From: Actinomycetes bacterium
GTDB lineage: Bacteria > Actinomycetota > Actinomycetes > Propionibacteriales > Nocardioidaceae
Length of the DNA stretch: 41,315 nt
NCBI GenBank assembly: GCA_030432975.1
Contig: JAUILS010000005.1
Span: 1-41,315, forward strand
Direction: 5' to 3'
Positions within the stretch are counted from its first letter, which is position 1. Each line of letters begins with the position of its first letter. Under the pieces are notes generated by a model that did not search any database, was not told the DNA's origin, and saw only the letters and a program-made list of their open reading frames with translations. Shown in pieces: positions 1 to 9,408 of this stretch. The position numbers and the translations under genes were made by a program.

Positions 1-2
1 TC

Positions 3-1103
3 TACGAGCGGCTGGTCGACGCCCTGCTCGCTGCGGGCATCACGCCGTGGCCGACGCTCTACCACTGGGACCTGCCGCAGCCGCTGGAGGACGCCGGCGG
101 CTGGCCGGTGCGCGACACGGCCCACCGCTTCGCGGAGTACGCCGCCACGGTGGCCGACCGGCTCGCCGACCGGGTGGAGACGTGGACGACGCTCAACGAG
201 CCGTGGTGCTCGGCGTTCCTCGGCTACACCGGCGGCCAGCACGCGCCCGGCCGGATGGAGGGGGCGGCCGGGCTGCGGGCCGCGCACCACCTGCTGCTCG
301 GCCACGGCCTGGCGACCCAGGCGCTGCGAGCCGCCGGCGCCCGCCGCGTCGGCATCGCGCTCAACACCACGCTGGTCAGCCCGCACGACCCCGCCGACCC
401 GGCCGACGTGGACGCGGCGGCACAGGTGACGGCGCTGCGCAACGGCGTCTTCCTCGACCCGCTCTTCCGGGGGCGCTACCCCGAGCGGCTCACCGCGCGC
501 GGCGACTGGACCGACGTGGTCCTCGACGGCGACCTCGAGCTGATCGCCCAGCCGCTCGACGCGCTGGGCGTGAACTACTACCACGACGAGGTCGTGTCGA
601 CCCGCGACGTCGGGAAGCCGGTGCGGGCGGTGGCGCCGCCGCGGCCGACCCGGACGCCGTACCTCGACTGCGACCACCTGCACTTCCCGGCCCGTGCCGT
701 GCCCGTGACCGGCATGGGTTGGGAAATCCACGCCGACGGGCTGCGCGACATGCTCGTCGGGATGGCGTCGGACTACGCGCTGCCACCGGTCTACGTCACC
801 GAGAACGGCGCGGCCTTCGACGACGACCACGCGAGCCCGCGCCCCGACCCCGAGCGGGTCGACTACCTCGCGGCGCATCTGCGCGCGCTCGCGGCCGCGC
901 GCGACGCCGGCGTCGACGTGCGCGGCTACTTCTGCTGGTCGCTGCTGGACAACTTCGAGTGGGCGCTCGGCTACAGCCAGCGCTTCGGTCTGGTGCACGT
1001 CGACTACGCCACCCAGCGCCGTACGCCGCGCACCAGCGCGCGGTGGTATGCCGACGTGTGCCGCACCGGGAGGGTCGGGAGCGCAGTAGCCTCGTCGCCG
1101 TGA
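3..1103 (+). CDS. GH1 beta-glucosidase (5' partial)
   Basis: C-terminal part of a glycoside hydrolase family 1 enzyme that hydrolyses beta-glucosides by a retaining mechanism; the reading frame is already open at the window edge, so about the first quarter of the protein is missing. Visible family motifs are TLYHWDLPQ near the start, TLNEP with the acid/base Glu at 198-200, and VTENG with the nucleophile Glu at 801-803, followed by the late WSLLDNFEW motif of the glucose subsite. No signal peptide can be judged. Its stop codon overlaps the GTG of the LacI gene by four bases (GTGA), so the two are co-translated, and the regulator probably controls this enzyme in response to a plant-derived beta-glucoside such as cellobiose (inference). 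Both catalytic residues are present, so it is likely active. Confidence 0.95.
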   Translation, partial: YERLVDALLAAGITPWPTLYHWDLPQPLEDAGGWPVRDTAHRFAEYAATVADRLADRVETWTTLNEPWCSAFLGYTGGQHAPGRMEGAAGLRAAHHLLLGHGLATQALRAAGARRVGIALNTTLVSPHDPADPADVDAAAQVTALRNGVFLDPLFRGRYPERLTARGDWTDVVLDGDLELIAQPLDALGVNYYHDEVVSTRDVGKPVRAVAPPRPTRTPYLDCDHLHFPARAVPVTGMGWEIHADGLRDMLVGMASDYALPPVYVTENGAAFDDDHASPRPDPERVDYLAAHLRALAAARDAGVDVRGYFCWSLLDNFEWALGYSQRFGLVHVDYATQRRTPRTSARWYADVCRTGRVGSAVASSP

Positions 1104-2131
1104 CCACGACCGACCCGCCCGCGGGGCAGCTCCCCACGCTGGAGCAGGTGGCCGCCCTGGCGGGCGTCTCCCGCGCGACGGCGTCGCGGGCGATCAACGG
1201 CGGGCAGCGGGTCAGCCCGCAGGCGCAGGCGGCGGTCGACGCCGCCGTCCGCCGGCTCGGCTACCAGCCCAACCGGGCCGCACGCAGCCTGGTGACCCGG
1301 CGCACCAACTCGATGGCCGTGGTGGTGCCCGAGCCCGACGAGCGGGTCTTCACCGACCCCTTCTTCGCCGGCACGCTGCGCGGCGTCTCGCGGGTCCTGG
1401 ACGCCGCCGACCAGCAGCTGGTGCTGCTGATCGCGCGGCCGGGCCAGTCCCGCGACCGCACCCTGCGCTATCTCTCCAGCCGTCACGTCGACGGGGCGAT
1501 CGTCACCTCCCACCACCGCGAGGACCGCCTGGCCGAGCGGCTCGCCGAGATCGGGCTGCCCTGCGTCTTCGTCGGCCGACCGCAGATCGGCGCCGACGCG
1601 GTCACCTATGTCGACGTCGACAACGAGGCCGGCGGCCGGATGGCGACCGAGCTGCTGATCGAGCGCGGCTGCCGCCGGATCGGCACCATCGCCGGCCCGG
1701 CCGACATGGCCGCGGCCGTCGACCGGCTCGAGGGCTGGCGGCAGGCGCTGCGGGCGGCCGGCCTGCCCCACGACGCCTGGGTGCACGACGACTTCACCGA
1801 GCCCGGCGGCGAGGCGGCCGCGCGCGAGCTGCTCGCCCGGCACCCCGACCTCGACGGCCTGTTCGCCGCCTCCGACCTGATGGCGGTCGGCGCGCTCAAG
1901 GCGCTCGGCGACGCCGGGCGGCGGGTGCCCGACGACCTCGCGCTCGTGGGCTACGACAACTTCCAGGTCGCCGAGCGCGCCGAGCCACCGCTCACCACGA
2001 TGCACAACCCGATCATCGAGATGGCCGAGCGCGCCGCGTCGATGCTGCTGGAGCAGATTGAGCGGGGCGGCCCGGGTGAGCCGATGCGGGTCGTCTATCC
2101 CGCCCGCCTGGTGCGGCGGGAGAGCGCCTGA
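1100..2131 (+). CDS. LacI-family transcriptional regulator
   Basis: A 343-residue LacI/GalR repressor. The N-terminal helix-turn-helix spans about residues 13-35 (TLEQVAALAGVSRATASRA), followed by the hinge and a periplasmic-binding-protein-like sugar-sensing domain with typical late motifs (DGLFAASDLMAVGAL, LALVGYDNF, PLTTMHNP). Start chosen at GTG 1100 because it overlaps the upstream stop by four bases and puts the HTH at the usual distance from the N-terminus; an upstream extension in the same frame is only the shadow of the GH1 gene. The natural expectation is that it represses the GH1 gene and any upstream sugar transporter genes outside the window. Effector unknown. Confidence 0.93.
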   Translation: MTTTDPPAGQLPTLEQVAALAGVSRATASRAINGGQRVSPQAQAAVDAAVRRLGYQPNRAARSLVTRRTNSMAVVVPEPDERVFTDPFFAGTLRGVSRVLDAADQQLVLLIARPGQSRDRTLRYLSSRHVDGAIVTSHHREDRLAERLAEIGLPCVFVGRPQIGADAVTYVDVDNEAGGRMATELLIERGCRRIGTIAGPADMAAAVDRLEGWRQALRAAGLPHDAWVHDDFTEPGGEAAARELLARHPDLDGLFAASDLMAVGALKALGDAGRRVPDDLALVGYDNFQVAERAEPPLTTMHNPIIEMAERAASMLLEQIERGGPGEPMRVVYPARLVRRESA

Positions 2132-2168
2132 GCCCGGCCGAGCCCGGCTCCTCCTATGCCTCCCGTGG

Positions 2169-3002
2169 TCATGACGACTCGTCGCCCCATCGGCTCGCGC
2201 CGGCTGCGTCCTGACCGTGCTCGCTCAGAGCCGCGCCGAGGAAGCGGAAGGTCCACTCCTGAGCCAGGGCACGGTTCTCGGCGAACACGACCGGGACGCT
2301 CGGGTGCCGCACCTGACACTCGCCGAGCATGTCCGCGACCAGCCCGGGACGGACGTGGTCGAGCTTGAAGACCGACGAGTAGCGATCCTCCACGACCACG
2401 GCGGAGCGCGGCACCTCGGCCAGCTCCGCGAGCCGGTAGCCGAGGCGACCCGTGGTCAGGCTGGAGGCGAGGTCGCCGAGCGACTTGCGCTCGACCACGG
2501 CGAGGAGCTCGCCGTCGGCCTCGACGCCGTAGTCGCCGACGGGCAGGGCGCGACGCTCGGTCGACGCCTGCTGGTGGGAGAACTTCCAGGCGTAGCGCTC
2601 GCGCGTGTCGACCACGATGACGAGGCCCTCCATCCCCGACGCGCGGGCGGTGGGAAGCGCCACCTGAGGTCGCGCGGCCTTGGAGGTGCGCGCGGACTGC
2701 CAGAAGATCATCTCGCGGCCGCGCGCCCGGGCGATCACGAACTGCGAGCGACGCTCTCGCCGCCGGTCGACCACGATGTCGATCGCGGCACCCCGGCGCT
2801 GGCAGGTCACCAAGGGGACCTCCTCGACGATCTCCGCGTCGGCCGGCCAGCCCTCGTCGTGACGGTGGCAGTAGACCTTGCTGGCGCGCGGCCAGGTCTC
2901 CCGGGTGCGCAGCACGATGCCGTCCCCGAGCGGGATCCGGACGAGGTAGGGAAGGCTCGAGTCGGGGTCGGGGTTGCGGGCGATGAGCAGGACGTCGTCC
3001 AC
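2169..3002 (-). CDS. ERCC4-domain nuclease-like protein
   Basis: A 277-residue protein whose C-terminal half (about residues 127-262) is an ERCC4/XPF-type nuclease domain: VDTRER at 131-136, GDY at 156-158 and ERKSLGD at 171-177 form the GDX(n)ERKX3D metal-binding active site known from XPF/Mus81-type nucleases. The first 120 residues are a separate domain rich in Arg with a CHRHDEGW stretch and a Cys at about 67; I do not recognise it. No helicase or helix-hairpin-helix domain is attached. Start taken at GTG 3002; the open frame continues upstream but there overlaps the divergent GNAT gene. It probably acts on branched DNA, but neither substrate nor partner can be read from the neighbours, which are unrelated. 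Confidence 0.85.
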   Translation of the reverse strand: MDDVLLIARNPDPDSSLPYLVRIPLGDGIVLRTRETWPRASKVYCHRHDEGWPADAEIVEEVPLVTCQRRGAAIDIVVDRRRERRSQFVIARARGREMIFWQSARTSKAARPQVALPTARASGMEGLVIVVDTRERYAWKFSHQQASTERRALPVGDYGVEADGELLAVVERKSLGDLASSLTTGRLGYRLAELAEVPRSAVVVEDRYSSVFKLDHVRPGLVADMLGECQVRHPSVPVVFAENRALAQEWTFRFLGAALSEHGQDAAGASRWGDESS

Positions 3003-3056
3003 GCAGGCAGCGTACGCCGCCGGGGGCGCCGGGACGGGCCTGGAAGACTGGGCCCC

Positions 3057-4097
3057 GTGACGACGACCTCGCCGGGCCTGGCCGGCCTGCCGCCCGGCTG
3101 GGTGGCGCGGACGCCGGTGCGCGACGACGTACCCGCCCTGGCCGCGCTCACCACCGCCGTCCGCCGCACCGCCCACGACGCCGCGAGCGTCGACGAGGAG
3201 GCGGTGGAGGCGCTGGTGGTCGGGCCGGGGTCGTGGACGCGGCGCCAGCTGGTGGTCGACGACGCCGAGGACACCGTGCAGGCGTGGGTGAGCGTGCACG
3301 ACCGGGCCGCCGGTCGCACCATGGTGGACCTGGTGGTCGCCCCCGACCTCCCCGAGGGCGACGCGCTCGCGTCCGTGCTGCTCGCCTGGGTCCGCTCGGT
3401 GGCGCGCGAGATGGCGGCGCTGCGACTGCTGCCGAGCACCCAGCTCGACGCGAGCCCGTACGCCGACCAGCCGAGGCTGAAGCGATGGCTGACCGCCGAT
3501 GGCTACGCGAAGACGCGCACCTGGCTGCACCTCACCCGGCCGGTGCGCGACGCGGAGGAGCTGCCGCCGCCGCGCGAGGGCGTGCACCTGCGGCGGGTCG
3601 CGATGCACGAGGGCGACGACGGCGACGGCGACACCGGGATGCCCGTCGCCGAGGACATCCGGCTGGTGCACCTGATGCTGGAGGAGTCGTTCGCCGACCA
3701 CTTCAACAGCTATCGCGAGAGCTTCCCGGAGTTCGTGCAGCGGCTGCGCGAGGACCCGGGCCACCGCTGGGACCACTGGTGGATCGCGGAGGTCGACACC
3801 GACGACGGCCGGCTGCCCGGCGGCGCCCTGGTGTCCTCGCGGCTGACGCCCGACGACTCGGGGCGCGCGGGCAGTTATGTCGACTACATCGGCGTGCACC
3901 GCCGGGCTCGCGGCCGCGGCGTCGCCAAGGCGCTGCTGCACGCCGTCATCCGCGACGCCCACGACCGCGGCCGCGGCCGGGTCGACCTCGAGGTCGACGC
4001 CGACTCCCCGACCGGCGCCGACGGGCTCTACCGCTCGATGGGCTGGACCCTCGACCACGTCACGGAGTCCTGGCACGCCGACTGCCCCGTCGGCTGA
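3057..4097 (+). CDS. GNAT-family N-acetyltransferase (tandem GNAT)
   Basis: A 346-residue protein of the double-GNAT type. The C-terminal GNAT half contains YVDYIGVHRRARGRGVAKALL, in which RxxGxG/A binds the pyrophosphate of acetyl-CoA, and ends with YRSMGW typical of the last GNAT strands. The N-terminal half (residues about 10-160) has the fold length of a degenerate second GNAT domain. GTG 3057 is 54 bases from the divergent ERCC4 gene start, leaving a short shared promoter region. Substrate unknown; similar architecture occurs in mycothiol synthase MshD, but this protein lacks enough recognisable features to call it that. Confidence 0.85.
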   Translation: MTTTSPGLAGLPPGWVARTPVRDDVPALAALTTAVRRTAHDAASVDEEAVEALVVGPGSWTRRQLVVDDAEDTVQAWVSVHDRAAGRTMVDLVVAPDLPEGDALASVLLAWVRSVAREMAALRLLPSTQLDASPYADQPRLKRWLTADGYAKTRTWLHLTRPVRDAEELPPPREGVHLRRVAMHEGDDGDGDTGMPVAEDIRLVHLMLEESFADHFNSYRESFPEFVQRLREDPGHRWDHWWIAEVDTDDGRLPGGALVSSRLTPDDSGRAGSYVDYIGVHRRARGRGVAKALLHAVIRDAHDRGRGRVDLEVDADSPTGADGLYRSMGWTLDHVTESWHADCPVG

Positions 4098-4103
4098 GAC
4101 TCC

Positions 4104-4139
4104 GGCGGGGGCGCCGGCGGGGGCGCCGGCGGGGCCGGC
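4104..4139 (+). repeat. Three tandem 12-base GC-only units next to palindrome A1
   Basis: Two exact copies of GGCGGGGGCGCC (4104-4115, 4116-4127) and a degenerate third (4128-4139) lie directly after the GNAT stop and run into the left arm of palindrome A1. A different 12-base unit, also in three copies, abuts palindrome A3 at 13785-13820. Confidence 0.85.
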
Positions 4140-4183
4140 TACTGGTGCGTACGACGCACCAGGCGCGTCGTACGCACCAGTAG
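4139..4183. repeat. Palindromic repeat A, copy 1
   Basis: Perfect 19-bp inverted repeat, arm CTACTGGTGCGTACGACGC at 4139-4157, 7-base loop at 4158-4164, complementary arm at 4165-4183. It sits between the converging GNAT and membrane-protein genes, so it could act as a bidirectional terminator, although there is no T-run on either side. The same arms recur at 8412-8460 and 13739-13783 with different loops. Confidence 0.92.
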
Positions 4184-4202
4184 AGGGAGACCTGGGCGGC
4201 GG

Positions 4203-5057
4203 TCAGCCGCCGTCGTCGGTCCGCATGCCGTCGTCCCAGAGCTCGACGGACTGCAGCACCCAGAAGACGGCGAAGAGCACGATCAGCGTCAGCTCGATCC
4301 AGAAGACCCCGTTGTCGAGCCACCCTCGCCAGGTGGCGACACCGAGGACCACGCCCGCGAGCACCATGGCGAACGCCAGCTGCCCGTAGCGCGTGCGCCC
4401 GGCCCCTCGCACCTGCTCGCCGGCGACGCCCCAGGCGTTCCAGGCGACGACGGCAATGATGAAGACGAACATCACGATGGCGGCGGTGAAGTGCGCGCCG
4501 CACTCGAACGACGAGCGGCCGAGGAAGAACCACAGGCCGCCGGCCACCAGCAGCCCGGCCGAGATCAGCAGGCCGCCGCCGCGGGCGTGGTGGGGGTCGG
4601 CGGCGGCGGGCGCCTGCCGCCCGATGAGATAGGTCGCCAGCAGGCCGACGACGCCGACGAACAGGAGCGCCCACACGTTGTTGGCGATGTTGGCGCGCAC
4701 GTCGTCGGGCATGCCGGACGGACCGCAGCTGCCGGCGTACGGCGTCGGCACGAAGGCGACGACCGGTGCCAGCATCCCGGCCAGGTTGAGGAACGTGTCC
4801 TCCCAGGGAGTGTTGCCCTTGATCACGACCATGCACACGCCGATCGCGACCAGCGAGCTGACGAACACCGCACGGACCGGCGTGTAGTAGTAGTCGCTGA
4901 TCGAGGGCAGCAGATCGCCCCCGTCGGCCACCAGCTGCCGCCCGACCGACGCGCCCAGGAGCACGACCAGGCCCACCATCCCCACCCGGAGGTAGCGGTA
5001 GGTCTTGGTGAAGCGGTCGAGCCGCTCGGCCTGGGTGACGGGTGTGCTGGCGTTCAT
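4203..5057 (-). CDS. Polytopic membrane protein, function unknown
   Basis: A 284-residue integral membrane protein with about seven hydrophobic helices: RVGMVGLVVLLGASVG, a helix around AVFVSSLVAIGVCMVVI, one around LNLAGMLAPVVAFV, VWALLFVGVVGLLATYLIG, GGLLISAGLLVAGGLWFFLG, FTAAIVMFVFIIAVVAW and two C-terminal helices. Between helices 1 and 2 is a SISDYYYTPVR stretch. The ATG at 5057 is preceded by GGAGG at a good spacing, which fixes the start. It resembles DUF998-like actinobacterial membrane proteins but I cannot assign a family with certainty. It has its own promoter region and converges on the GNAT gene across palindrome A1. Confidence 0.8.
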   Translation of the reverse strand: MNASTPVTQAERLDRFTKTYRYLRVGMVGLVVLLGASVGRQLVADGGDLLPSISDYYYTPVRAVFVSSLVAIGVCMVVIKGNTPWEDTFLNLAGMLAPVVAFVPTPYAGSCGPSGMPDDVRANIANNVWALLFVGVVGLLATYLIGRQAPAAADPHHARGGGLLISAGLLVAGGLWFFLGRSSFECGAHFTAAIVMFVFIIAVVAWNAWGVAGEQVRGAGRTRYGQLAFAMVLAGVVLGVATWRGWLDNGVFWIELTLIVLFAVFWVLQSVELWDDGMRTDDGG

Positions 5058-5113
5058 GGTTCCTCCCGTGGGAGAGGAGGGGCGCCGCTCGCCGGGGATA
5101 CGTCGCCGCGACG

Positions 5114-5701
5114 TCAGCGCGGGTCGGCGCGCCCGCAGTGGGCGAGCAGCAGCGCCGCGGGGTCGCGGCGGACGACGGGGAGCACCGGGCCGAAGCGCGT
5201 GGGGCGGTCGGCGGCGGTGACGTGGCGCAGCGCCGGAGGGAGCAGCCCGGCGGCCAGCTCCGGAGGCAGGCCCCGCTCCGGAGCACAGACCTGGGCCACG
5301 TCCCAGCCGTGCACGGCGATCTCGAGGGCGGCGGCCTCGAGCAGCGTCTCGGCCGGCAGCGGCATCAGGCCGAGCAGGCACTCGTCGCGCCCGTCCGACC
5401 AGCCGCCGAGGACCCCGCAGCCGAGGTCGAGCAGGTGACCCGCCAGCAGCGCCGGGTCGCGCGGCAGGCCGGTGCGCGGCTCGGCCGGCACCACCCCGGC
5501 GGCCGCCTGGACGAACGCGGTGAACCCGTCGACCATGTGGCCGAGCAGGTCGCCGAGGTCCCAGGCGGAGCAGGGCGTCGACAGGTCGGGGGCGTGACCC
5601 GGCACGGCCGCCAGCACCGGGCGTGAGTAGGACAGCGCCCGCTCCAGCAGCTCGAGGGGTCGCTCGGTGGGTCGCGGCAGGGCCGCGGACGCGGCGTCCA
5701 C
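5114..5701 (-). CDS. DinB-like TIGR03086-type protein (mycothiol maleylpyruvate isomerase fold)
   Basis: A 195-residue protein of the DinB/mycothiol-dependent maleylpyruvate isomerase superfamily common in actinobacteria. It shows the characteristic early motif TPCSAWDLGDLLGHMVDG (residues about 37-55, with the metal-ligand type His in GHM) and the later EIAVHGWDVAQ motif. Such proteins are four-helix bundles that bind a divalent metal and in some cases use mycothiol as thiol cofactor. GTG 5701 lies six bases after the stop of the upstream sigma factor, so both are in one operon; sigma-factor/DinB pairs of this kind are frequent and the enzyme may be a direct target or helper of the sigma factor (inference). 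Substrate unknown. Confidence 0.85.
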   Translation of the reverse strand: MDAASAALPRPTERPLELLERALSYSRPVLAAVPGHAPDLSTPCSAWDLGDLLGHMVDGFTAFVQAAAGVVPAEPRTGLPRDPALLAGHLLDLGCGVLGGWSDGRDECLLGLMPLPAETLLEAAALEIAVHGWDVAQVCAPERGLPPELAAGLLPPALRHVTAADRPTRFGPVLPVVRRDPAALLLAHCGRADPR

Positions 5702-5706
5702 GACGC

Positions 5707-6750
<1,044 letters not shown>

Positions 6751-6902
6751 CGTGTCCTCCGGAGGTCGAGCCTAGGTCCCTGTCGCGAGTGCTGACCCAC
6801 CGCAGGCCCGAAAATCATCGCGCGCGGCTCGATGAGTCACCGATACGGTCCCGGTCGGAATGGAAGGACGGCGCCCGCCGTTCTCTTCCGTCAGGAGAAC
6901 CC

Positions 6903-8405
6903 ATGACCGCCACCCTCGGTGACTCACCCGTCGCCCCTCGCCCTGCCGGCCGCGTCCGCGGCACGGCGGCGCAGCCCTACCCGGTGCTGCGCTGGCTGAC
7001 CCTCGCCACGTTCGTGGTGATCCTCAACGAGACGCTGATGGTCAACGCCATCCCGCGGCTGATGACCCAGTTCGACGTCACGGCGCGCACCGGGCAGTGG
7101 CTGTCGACGGCGTTCATGCTGACCATGGCCGTGGTCATCCCGGTGACCGGGTGGTTCCTGCAGCGGGTCACCACCCGGCAGGCGTTCGCGCTGGCGATGG
7201 GGGTCTTCGTGGCGGGCACGCTGCTGGCCGCCGTGGCACCGGCGTTCTGGGTGCTCGTCGTCGCGAGGGTCGTGCAGGCCAGCGGCACCGCGGTGATGCT
7301 GCCGCTGCTGATGACCACGCTGATGACGATCGTCCCCGTGCACGACCGCGGTCGGGTGATGGGCAACGTCACGCTCGCCATCTCCGTCGCGCCGGCCCTG
7401 GGGCCGACCGCGGCCGGCGTCGTGCTGCAGGTCGCCAGCTGGCGCTGGCTGTTCTTGGTGATGCTGCCGATCGCGGGCGGGGTCGCGCTGGCGGCCCTGC
7501 GCCGCCTCGAGAACGTGGGCGAGCAGCGGTCCGGTTCCGTCGACGTGCTCTCCGTCGTGCTGGCGGGGCTGGGCTTCGGCTCCCTGGTCTACGGCCTCAG
7601 CGGCTTCGGCGCCCCCGAGGCGCCGGCGGTGTCGCCGTGGGCGCTGGTCGGGGGCGGCGCCGCCGTGGTCGCCCTCTTCGTGCTGCGTCAGCGACGGCTG
7701 CAGCGCCGGCCCGCCGGCCCGCTGCTCGACCTGCGCACCCTCGGCCACCGCACCTACGCCGTGGCCCTGGTCCTCCAGGCCGTCGCGTTCCTGACGATGA
7801 TGGGCGCGATGATCCTGGTGCCCCTCTATCTCCAGGGGCTGCGCGAGCTCACCCCGCTCCAGACCGGGCTGCTGGTCGCCCCCGGCGGGTTGGCGATGGG
7901 GTTGGCCGGCCCCCGGGTCGGCCGGGTCTTCGACCGGGTCGGCGGCCGCCCGCTGGTCATCCCCGGCACGCTCCTCGTCGTCACGGGCCTGGGCGGGCTC
8001 GGCTTCGTCGGTGTCGCGACGCCGTACGCCGTGCTGGTGGGGCTGCACCTGCTGCTGATGCTCGGCCTCGCGCTGGTGATGACGCCGACGTTCACGATCA
8101 GCCTCGGCTCGCTGCCGATGCACCTCTACTCCCACGGCAGCTCGCTGCTCGGCACCGCCCAGCAGGTCGCCGCCGCCGTCGGCACCGCGCTCTCGGTCAC
8201 GGTGCTGTCCGCCCGGTCCGCCTCGCTGGCCGCCGCCGGGGTCGACCCGGTGGAGGCGTTCGTCGGCGGCTTCCGCGCGGCCTTCCTGGTGGCCGCCGGG
8301 CTGGGCCTGGTCACGGTGGCGCTCGCCTGCGTGCTGCCCGGCCGGCCCACGCCTCCCGAGGTCGAGGGCGAGCGCGGCTCCTCCGAGGAGCCGACCGCCG
8401 GGTGA
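6903..8405 (+). CDS. DHA2-family MFS multidrug efflux transporter
   Basis: A 500-residue, roughly 14-helix major facilitator of the drug:H+ antiporter 2 (EmrB/LmrB) type. Motifs: LNETLMVNAIPRLM in helix 1, the DHA family motif around TARTGQWLSTAFMLTMAV in helix 2, GTAVMLPLLMTTLM in helix 4 and the antiporter motif C-like ALGPTAAGVVLQVASWRWLF in helix 5. ATG 6903 has AGGAG at 6892-6896. It is divergent from the sigma factor with 152 bases between the starts, so the sigma factor may drive it. Substrate unknown. Followed by palindrome A2. Confidence 0.93.
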   Translation: MTATLGDSPVAPRPAGRVRGTAAQPYPVLRWLTLATFVVILNETLMVNAIPRLMTQFDVTARTGQWLSTAFMLTMAVVIPVTGWFLQRVTTRQAFALAMGVFVAGTLLAAVAPAFWVLVVARVVQASGTAVMLPLLMTTLMTIVPVHDRGRVMGNVTLAISVAPALGPTAAGVVLQVASWRWLFLVMLPIAGGVALAALRRLENVGEQRSGSVDVLSVVLAGLGFGSLVYGLSGFGAPEAPAVSPWALVGGGAAVVALFVLRQRRLQRRPAGPLLDLRTLGHRTYAVALVLQAVAFLTMMGAMILVPLYLQGLRELTPLQTGLLVAPGGLAMGLAGPRVGRVFDRVGGRPLVIPGTLLVVTGLGGLGFVGVATPYAVLVGLHLLLMLGLALVMTPTFTISLGSLPMHLYSHGSSLLGTAQQVAAAVGTALSVTVLSARSASLAAAGVDPVEAFVGGFRAAFLVAAGLGLVTVALACVLPGRPTPPEVEGERGSSEEPTAG

Positions 8406-8411
8406 GGGAAC

Positions 8412-8460
8412 GTCTACTGGTGCGTACGACGCGCCGGATGCGTCGGACGCACCAGTAGAC
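8412..8460. repeat. Palindromic repeat A, copy 2
   Basis: Arms of 21 bases at 8412-8432 and 8440-8460 with one A/G mismatch and a 7-base loop at 8433-8439. The core of the left arm is identical to copies A1 and A3. It begins seven bases after the stop of the MFS gene and could end its transcript. Confidence 0.9.
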
Positions 8461-8538
8461 ATCGGGCGGGCGGCGCGAGCGCCTCCCGGATCGCGGACGG
8501 CCGATTTGCGTTCACCCGGGGCGCTCCACCAGGGTGTG

Positions 8539-8557
8539 TCGTGACCGTTTCGTGACC
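8539..8557. promoter_or_regulatory. Direct repeat upstream of the lysozyme-like gene
   Basis: Two copies of TCGTGACC at 8539-8546 and 8550-8557, centre-to-centre 11 bases. Direct repeats with one helical turn spacing are the usual target form of OmpR-type response regulators; MtrA, which controls cell-wall hydrolase genes in actinobacteria, is a reasonable candidate. The assignment is inference, the repeat is seen. Confidence 0.5.
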
Positions 8558-8628
8558 TCGGCTCTCATCGGACGCGGTCGGCGCCCACCCCCCGAGCACC
8601 ACCAGCGCCCGCAGGAGCACCCACCCCC

Positions 8629-9390
8629 GTGTCGAAGCACCAGGCCGCGCGCCACCGCGGCGCGCCCGCCCGAGCGCGCGCGAGCGCGCCCGCACGCGCG
8701 ACGTCGCCGGCCGCGACCGGCGGCAGCCATCGCGCCACCGCGCCGGCGCGCCCGCCCCGTCGCACGGCGGCGCTGACCGGGCTGGCCGTCGCCGCCACCG
8801 GCGTCGTGGTGACCGGCGGCGTGCTCGCCACCGCGTCGCAGCCGCTCCCTCCGGTCGAGGCCGCCTCGTCCGCCAGCACCGCGACGTCGGTCGCGGGAGC
8901 AGGCACCCCCGGCGGCGACATCGACGAGACCGCGCTCGCCGAGCAGCTGGCCGCCCGCGAGAGTGACCCGGTCTCCCGCTCCGACCGCCGCGACGAGCTC
9001 GACCGGCGCGCCGTCGTCGACCCCACCAAGGCAGCGGCCCTCGACACCGCCGACACCCCGGCCGAGGCCGGCGCGCAGGACCTCTCCGACGCCGACCCGC
9101 GCGACATCGCCCGCGCGCTGCTGCCGGAGTTCGGCTTCGGCGCCGACCAGTTCTCCTGCCTCGACGCGCTCTACGTCAGCGAGAGCAACTGGCGGGTCGA
9201 CGCCGACAACCCGACGTCGTCGGCGTACGGCATCCCCCAGGCGCTGCCCGGCTCCAAGATGGCCTCGGCCGGCGCCGACTGGGCGACCAACCCGGAGACG
9301 CAGATCCGCTGGGGGCTCGGCTACATCAAGGCGCGCTACGGCACTCCCTGCAGCGCCTGGTCCTTCAAGCAGGGCCACAACTGGTACTGA
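8629..9390 (+). CDS. Secreted lysozyme-like (transglycosylase-type) protein
   Basis: A 253-residue exported protein. The first 45 residues are Arg/Ala/Pro rich and cytoplasmic, then a signal-anchor helix (LTGLAVAATGVVVTGGVLA), a low-complexity linker, and a C-terminal lysozyme-superfamily domain of about 80 residues starting ARALLPEFGFGADQFSCL. That domain has the SESNWRVDADNP motif with the likely catalytic Glu, YGIPQALPG, and the end WSFKQGHNWY, as in Rpf-like/aggregation-promoting-factor C-terminal domains that cleave peptidoglycan. Two Cys (FSCL and TPCSAW) probably pair. GTG 8629 with GCAGGAG about 11 bases upstream. Expected role: cell-wall remodelling during growth or separation. Confidence 0.88.
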   Translation: MSKHQAARHRGAPARARASAPARATSPAATGGSHRATAPARPPRRTAALTGLAVAATGVVVTGGVLATASQPLPPVEAASSASTATSVAGAGTPGGDIDETALAEQLAARESDPVSRSDRRDELDRRAVVDPTKAAALDTADTPAEAGAQDLSDADPRDIARALLPEFGFGADQFSCLDALYVSESNWRVDADNPTSSAYGIPQALPGSKMASAGADWATNPETQIRWGLGYIKARYGTPCSAWSFKQGHNWY

Positions 9391-9408
9391 CGTGCGGCCG
9401 ACCCGCGG

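Noticed and set aside
2132-2168. Terminator between the LacI and ERCC4 genes
   Set aside because: Only a 5-bp stem (GAGCC/GGCTC) is possible in this short gap, too weak to call.
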